NCBI GenBank assembly: GCA_025267735.1
Contig: CM046295.1
Span: forward strand, 20,740,938-20,804,937
Direction of reading: 5' to 3'
DNA length: 64,000 bases
From: Mactra quadrangularis
Taxonomy: Eukaryota > Mollusca > Bivalvia > Venerida > Mactridae
Below the pieces are notes generated by a model. It searched no databases, was not told the origin of the DNA, and saw only the letters and a list, made by a program, of their open reading frames with translations. Position 1 is the first letter of the stretch, and the number at the start of each line of letters is the position of its first letter. The translations under genes were made by a program, and so were the position numbers. Shown piece by piece: positions 58,885-64,000 of this stretch.

Positions 58885-61800
58885 ATGGATTCGGCAATAC
58901 AAATGGAATTTTGGAGAAATGGTCCTCAGCCTGGTGCATTGTACAATTTCCCTGGCAGTCAAATTTGGAATCAAAATGAACCAACCAAAAGAACATTGTG
59001 AGTTAATATCAAATAAATAACACGACTCGTTACTTCTTAATTTTCGTTTCAATACATGGTGACAATGCAAACTTGCGTTTACGCCGGTGGGTGGGGTAAT
59101 TTATTTAGTTTATTTAGAATTTTTGTTTAATAACCTAGTGCTCAGAACCTTTCTAAACGAATAAACTTTTATGGTATATTATGGTACTTTGAAATGATTG
59201 GCTATTAGTCCAGAATTGCCTCTCCTTTATTCTGGAAGTTGGGACAAAAAAGACAGTGTCTAAATTCTAATTTCTAGACTCACTGTACCGTAACTCTAAC
59301 CAAAGAGTCTGGAATTTAGTATTTCACGGTATTAAATAATAAGTATATAGGTAAGTAACCGCAGTACAATTTATAACATTTGTTATGGCTAGAAGTTCAG
59401 TAAATTTAACCAACTTCGAAAGGAATAGACGAGACATCTTGATTCTTTGAGTTTGTGCTCCCACATTTCTGGTTCAGCGCCATATTTTCTCGGCAATAAG
59501 AACTGAAGTATTCAGCTCTTCACAGTAAGATCAGTAAGTCTATCATAGAATGCCTGGTAGTTCCCACAAGAGTTTTGTAATCCTTTACAACCGTAGGAGA
59601 CAATGCTAGAATTTTGAAAGTTGGGGTCAGGGTTCAACACAAATTTTTAGACTAGGTTGCCAGAATAGACAGCCAACTATATTGTGGCAGGGGCTAAACA
59701 CAAAAGTGAAACTACAAACTACAGTAAAAATAGTTTATTTATCAACTTGCCCTAGCCTATGTTTAATTGCAGAAACAGGTTTCCCAAACCCAAATATAGT
59801 GTGTCAGGGGCAATAAGACAGCATTAAATGTCTAGCCCTGTAGGGTGTGCAACTGTAGCCACTGCCATTAAATTCTCCACATTGTTTATTCTTTCAGATA
59901 TCCCTCAGTGACAGGTACCTCAGTTTTAGGTTTAAAGTTTAATGATGGTGTTGTGATTGCTGGTGATAAGTTAGGATCATATGGTTCAATGGCTAGATTC
60001 AGAGATTTATCCAGAGTCTTTAAAGTAAGTTTTAACTTTAGGTAATTTTTGTATCAAAATAACAGACATTCTGAAAAGTGGCTTTCAGGCAGACCTTACT
60101 GGTAAAATTCCAGTTGGTCAAGGAAAAAGTATGATGTAGCCAGTCAGGCCTTTTTTTCGTTATATAACAGGGGCCATTTACAGGCGCCTTCCCCTCAAGA
60201 AATTTCTTTAAAATCATGCAGTTTTCCCCAAATTTGGAGTTTAACTTGGATTTTTTGTTCCCCATTGTATGAAATTACGATAAAATTTCCCCAAATGTTC
60301 TATATAAGAAAAGGCCCCAGGCTCCTTCCCCAAACATTGAAAAAAAAGCCCTGCCAGTCCAAATGTCCACATAAATTTTTCCCTTTTTAAGTTAAAATGA
60401 GGACAATTTTTGGCCATTTTATGGTATATCTCCATATTTATTTAACTAATTTCGATGTTTTCCTCCAGTTAAATGTTAAAATAATGACTGAGTAGGGACT
60501 AGAAAACAGCAATGATAAGTCATGTAGTATTGACATATTTTGATCATTTGTGTCATTTGAAGACAATGGTGGCAGATTATGGGTCAACAATTGTCCACAG
60601 TAGAGCAGCAGAAATTAATTAAGATGTAAAAATCAGTCATTTTGATATTCTGGTCCAGTGAAACTTGATTCAGTTTAAGGATTCTTCAAAGATCTCTGGA
60701 CAGAATGTCCAGTAATGTCAAAACATTGTTGGAATGTCTGAAATGAGGCCTTTCCTTAATAGAAAATTTTAATTAAAACTTTTCACTAATTGTATGTCAA
60801 TTAAAAAAAACTAAAATAGTTGCCAGTTCTGAGATTAACTAACCCTAACCCTGAATAAAACAGTTTTCATATAAATTTGTCTGAAGAATTATTTACTGCA
60901 AAATTGTTTAGACAATAGTATAACGACACAAAACTGAAACAACAAGCTACAGTAAAAATAGTTTATTTATCAAATTGCTTAAGTTGTTGTGTTTTCTAAT
61001 ACAGGTTAATGACCAAGTTGTTGCTGGGGCCAGTGGTGATTATGCTGATTATCAGTTTTTAAAGGAGATTATTGAACAGAGAGTGTAAGTATTTATGTTA
61101 CCCAAAGATTGGACAACTGAAAGACAAATTCTTTAAAAAATTATGAGGTCTGTCTTGAGCTGCAGGTTTACCAGTCCTACTGTCATGCAAAAAGTTTGAT
61201 CACAAAGTCGCATCCACATATTTTTCTAGACTATTCATTAAAAGTGTGTAAATATGTAAAATGTCTTCGGCCCTGTAAGACTTGTTTGGTCCTGTAAAAT
61301 TTTGATCTACACATGACCAATTGTCCTGTAATGAATATTGTTGAGTTTAACAGTAACTGAAAGTCTGTCAAACCGGAATAATGGCACTGACTTAGGAGGT
61401 GAAAGTGGGAATGGTAGAATGGTCAAAATTTTGCCATACCTGAAAAACACTCTCCTATAATTTTTGTTCCATGAATCAATTATTTGTTTAATTTTCAGTA
61501 TCGAGGAAGAATGTTTAAATGATGGTTTTGGTTATACTCCTAGTAGTTTGTTTTCATGGTTGACTAGAGTTATGTACAACAGACGGTCAAATATCAATCC
61601 ACTATGGAACACTTACGTTGTGGCCGGCTGGGAGAACGATGCACCGTAAGTATACCAGGAGCAGAATTTCCAAAAAGTGCCAGTCCGACGGACCTGATCA
61701 TGAAATTTCCATTCAGTCCAGTAAAAAGTCCAATTATCGGCTATCTTATCTAAGTATTTTATACGATTAGTATGGAACTTATTTTGTGTTTGTCTTGATA

Positions 61801-63455
61801 ATTGATTTGCATTATCATCCAAGATGTAATAAGCATTTCTTCAATGTTATTTTTGATATAAAACTTCCAGTTTTCACTTTCAAAAACCTACAAATCTGTT
61901 GATTTGAGGCCCTGTGTTTATTAGGCAGTGTTATATAGAATGATTTACGACAAAAGTAGCTTGTAAGATCTTTGATAGTTTGTACTCCTACAGTGTGTTG
62001 AAAGTGGTAATTTGAGGCATCCAGAGCCTGTTATCAACTGATTTCGATACGTTTTTGTGTTATATTTTAGTTTCCTAGGATATGTTGATAAAATAGGAAC
62101 AGCTTACCAAGCTCCTACTATATCCAGTGGTTATGGGGCATATATAGCTCAGGTAATATTTTGTTTATTTTTCACTGTATTTTGAAGTGCAATATTTTAT
62201 ATTTTTAGCCGGATTTTTCAACAACAAAATTTGTCTTATAGTTTGGCAAAACCCCCAGTCATTAACAATTGCGTTTTATATTTACCATAAATTTCTGCCA
62301 TTACTCTCAGATCTTTATGAAACTTCATACAATGACAATGATAACATACCATGTGATGAACAGAATTAGAAAGTAACCACAATTCTACCTGGCTTAATTA
62401 TGGATTATTTCCTTTTGTAATTTTTGCATTTAAAATTTCAATATGTCGGATATCTCTGTCATTTAGGGTCAGATCTTGATGAAAGTCTAGCTTAAATGTG
62501 GTTTCCTCATTAGATTGCGGGTCAGGACAAATCTTAAAATTGTTTGATTGTCTGTTCTTGGCGATTGGTTAATTTACTTGTCTGTATGAACATTTTAGAA
62601 AAATTTATTGAAAATCCACTTGTCTGTATTTGCCTGTATTTGACAAAATGGACTATGCAGACATTTGATTTCGCTGGCCCTGCATTGTCATTGTAAATTT
62701 TTATCAAATAATATGTCATTTCACTATGAATATTGAAAATAAAAATTTAACAATATATGTAAATTATTAAATATTTTCAGCCATTACTGAGAGATGCACT
62801 AGAAAAGAAACCTAACATGAATATGAAAGAAGCTATAGAGACCATTGATAGATGTATGAAAGTTTTATATTATAGGGACGCTAGGTCACTTAACAAGGTA
62901 AATATATACATAATGTATCTTATTATACTTTCAACCTAACATGCTTTGTTAGCTTAGCCCGTAGTAATCCAGTGGTGCTTTTCACAAAAATTCTTACGAA
63001 AAAAATCTTTGTAAGTCAGTTTCATATAATTAGCACTTCAAAGTCAGATGGATAATAAGCATAACTATGATATGATATTCAAAAGGTATACACTATACTA
63101 CACAATTGGAATAATATTAGTGGAATATGTTGTTTCTATCGTTGAAATTAAAAAAAAAAAGAAGGCGGATATATTCTTTTAAAAAGTTACTCTATTTGTG
63201 GATATTAACTTAAGTGTTGAAAATGAGGGGAAAAGTTTCCCCCTTATTTTGTTTTTGTTGCTATTTTTGCCTCAAAAAGGGCCCTGCCACATTTCCCCTC
63301 AAAGTGAAATAACACTGAAATTACTGTTAGCTAGCATAACATGTAACATGATATGTTATATTTCAGTATGAATTAGCTATTGTCACAAAGGATGGTGTTG
63401 AAATAAGATCTCCAGTCACCTCTAAACCTAACTGGGAAATAGCACATCTCATAAA
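58885..63455 (+). CDS. PSMB4: Proteasome subunit beta type-4 (20S beta-7), last codons outside window
   Basis: Seven exons join in phase: 58885-58997, 59898-60024, 61005-61084, 61499-61645, 62071-62152, 62781-62897 and 63367-63455, about 251 codons. The final few codons must lie beyond 64000 (the human protein ends shortly after the equivalent IAHMIS). Hallmarks of beta-7 are [92 protein letters not shown] and [13 protein letters not shown]. The short N-terminal propeptide (to about residue 40) is removed in assembly. Beta-7 is a non-catalytic ring subunit that stabilises the two half-proteasomes. The start ATG is followed by a normal-length N-terminus. Confidence 0.97.
62209..62480. repeat. 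Dispersed repeat 'GCCGGATTTT' copy 1
   Basis: Shares TCATTAACAATTGCGTT, CAGATCTTTATGAAACTTCA and TCTACCTGGCTT with 63597-63860. Intron 5 of PSMB4. Confidence 0.7.
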
Positions 63456-63596
63456 GTAAGTTATATATTGTTAGATTTTACATCATTTATACGGATTGTG
63501 TTTAACCTATGAATTTGAAATGCATCATTCAATGATGTTGCTGAACAAATTTTAGTCACATATAACATAAAAATGTAAAAAGCCTTGTGAATTATT

Positions 63597-63860
63597 AGCC
63601 GGATTTTCATTGAAAAAATTCGGCTTATAGTTGGTGAAACCTGGTTGGGCGGGCTGGCATCCGGTGTCATTAACAATTGCGTTAAAGTTTTTCTTTACCA
63701 TATATTTCTGCCATTTATTGTCAGATCTTTATGAAACTTCATACAGTGATAACATACCATGCCATGAACAGATTTAGACAGTAACTGCAACTCTACCTGG
63801 CTTTATTATGGATTATTTCCCTGTGTAATTTTTGTATTAAAGTTTTTAAATCCGGCTTTA
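63597..63860. repeat. Dispersed repeat 'GCCGGATTTT' copy 2
   Basis: Same family as 62209-62480, with an added GCGGGCTGGCATCCGG segment. It lies after the last PSMB4 exon in the window, within the next intron. The family type is unknown. Confidence 0.7.
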
Positions 63861-64000
63861 ATGTGGTTTCCACATTAAATTTCTTGTGTATATTCTTTTC
63901 TTGGTGGACCCTACATAAACCTCTCTGACAGAATTCATTCTATGAGTGATAGAGATGTTCCCCATTGACCAATTCAGTGTCACAATCTTTAAATTGTTTT

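Overview
This is an animal (metazoan) nuclear genome window. The genes are split by GT-AG introns and sit among tRNA-derived SINEs, MITEs and long minisatellites, and the sequence is AT-rich. The gene types (cathepsin L, COASY, THADA, PSMB4, Ly6/ShKT/kringle secreted proteins, antistasin-like protein) and the SINE/MITE-rich introns suggest a lophotrochozoan, most likely a mollusc. That assignment is an inference from style, not from a search.

Layout. (1) 1-1453 (+): the last three exons of a cathepsin L-like cysteine protease. (2) 1454-9271: no host gene, but a LINE fragment, palindromic MITEs, a 44-unit 25/26-bp satellite, a hAT-type MITE with an intact target duplication, and one arm of a long inverted repeat. 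(3) 9272-21376 (-): exons of a THADA-like gene (regulator of tRNA methylation). The parts expected between them are missing, a 5-kb 36-bp minisatellite sits in one intron, and the last exon runs into repeat DNA. (4) 22700-30512 (+): a complete 10-exon COASY gene (last two steps of coenzyme A synthesis), transcribed away from the THADA-like gene. (5) 32437-45361 (-): a 19-exon gene for a secreted mosaic protein that I reconstructed exon by exon: signal peptide, two Ly6/uPAR domains, ShKT, two kringles, two ShKT, Thr-rich stretch with TSP1-like domain, two ShKT and a Cys-rich tail. This is the most unusual object in the window. (6) 49241-50329 (-): an intronless class A GPCR lacking the usual DRY acid and the ECL2 cysteine. 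(7) 50928-52510: two simple tandem arrays. (8) 55019-57684 (+): a small secreted cysteine-rich protein ending in an antistasin-like motif, its stop codon lying at the edge of a minisatellite. (9) 58885-63455 (+): PSMB4 (proteasome beta-7), complete except for the last few codons.

The genes are unrelated housekeeping, signalling and secreted-protein genes; nothing suggests an operon or a shared pathway. The accessory interest lies in the mosaic gene, the tandem arrays with layered structure, the decayed or rearranged THADA-like locus, and an excess of the palindrome TGACGTCA. Exon borders were set by reading splice sites and checking that codon phases join. No alignment or search was run, so family calls rest on remembered family signatures.
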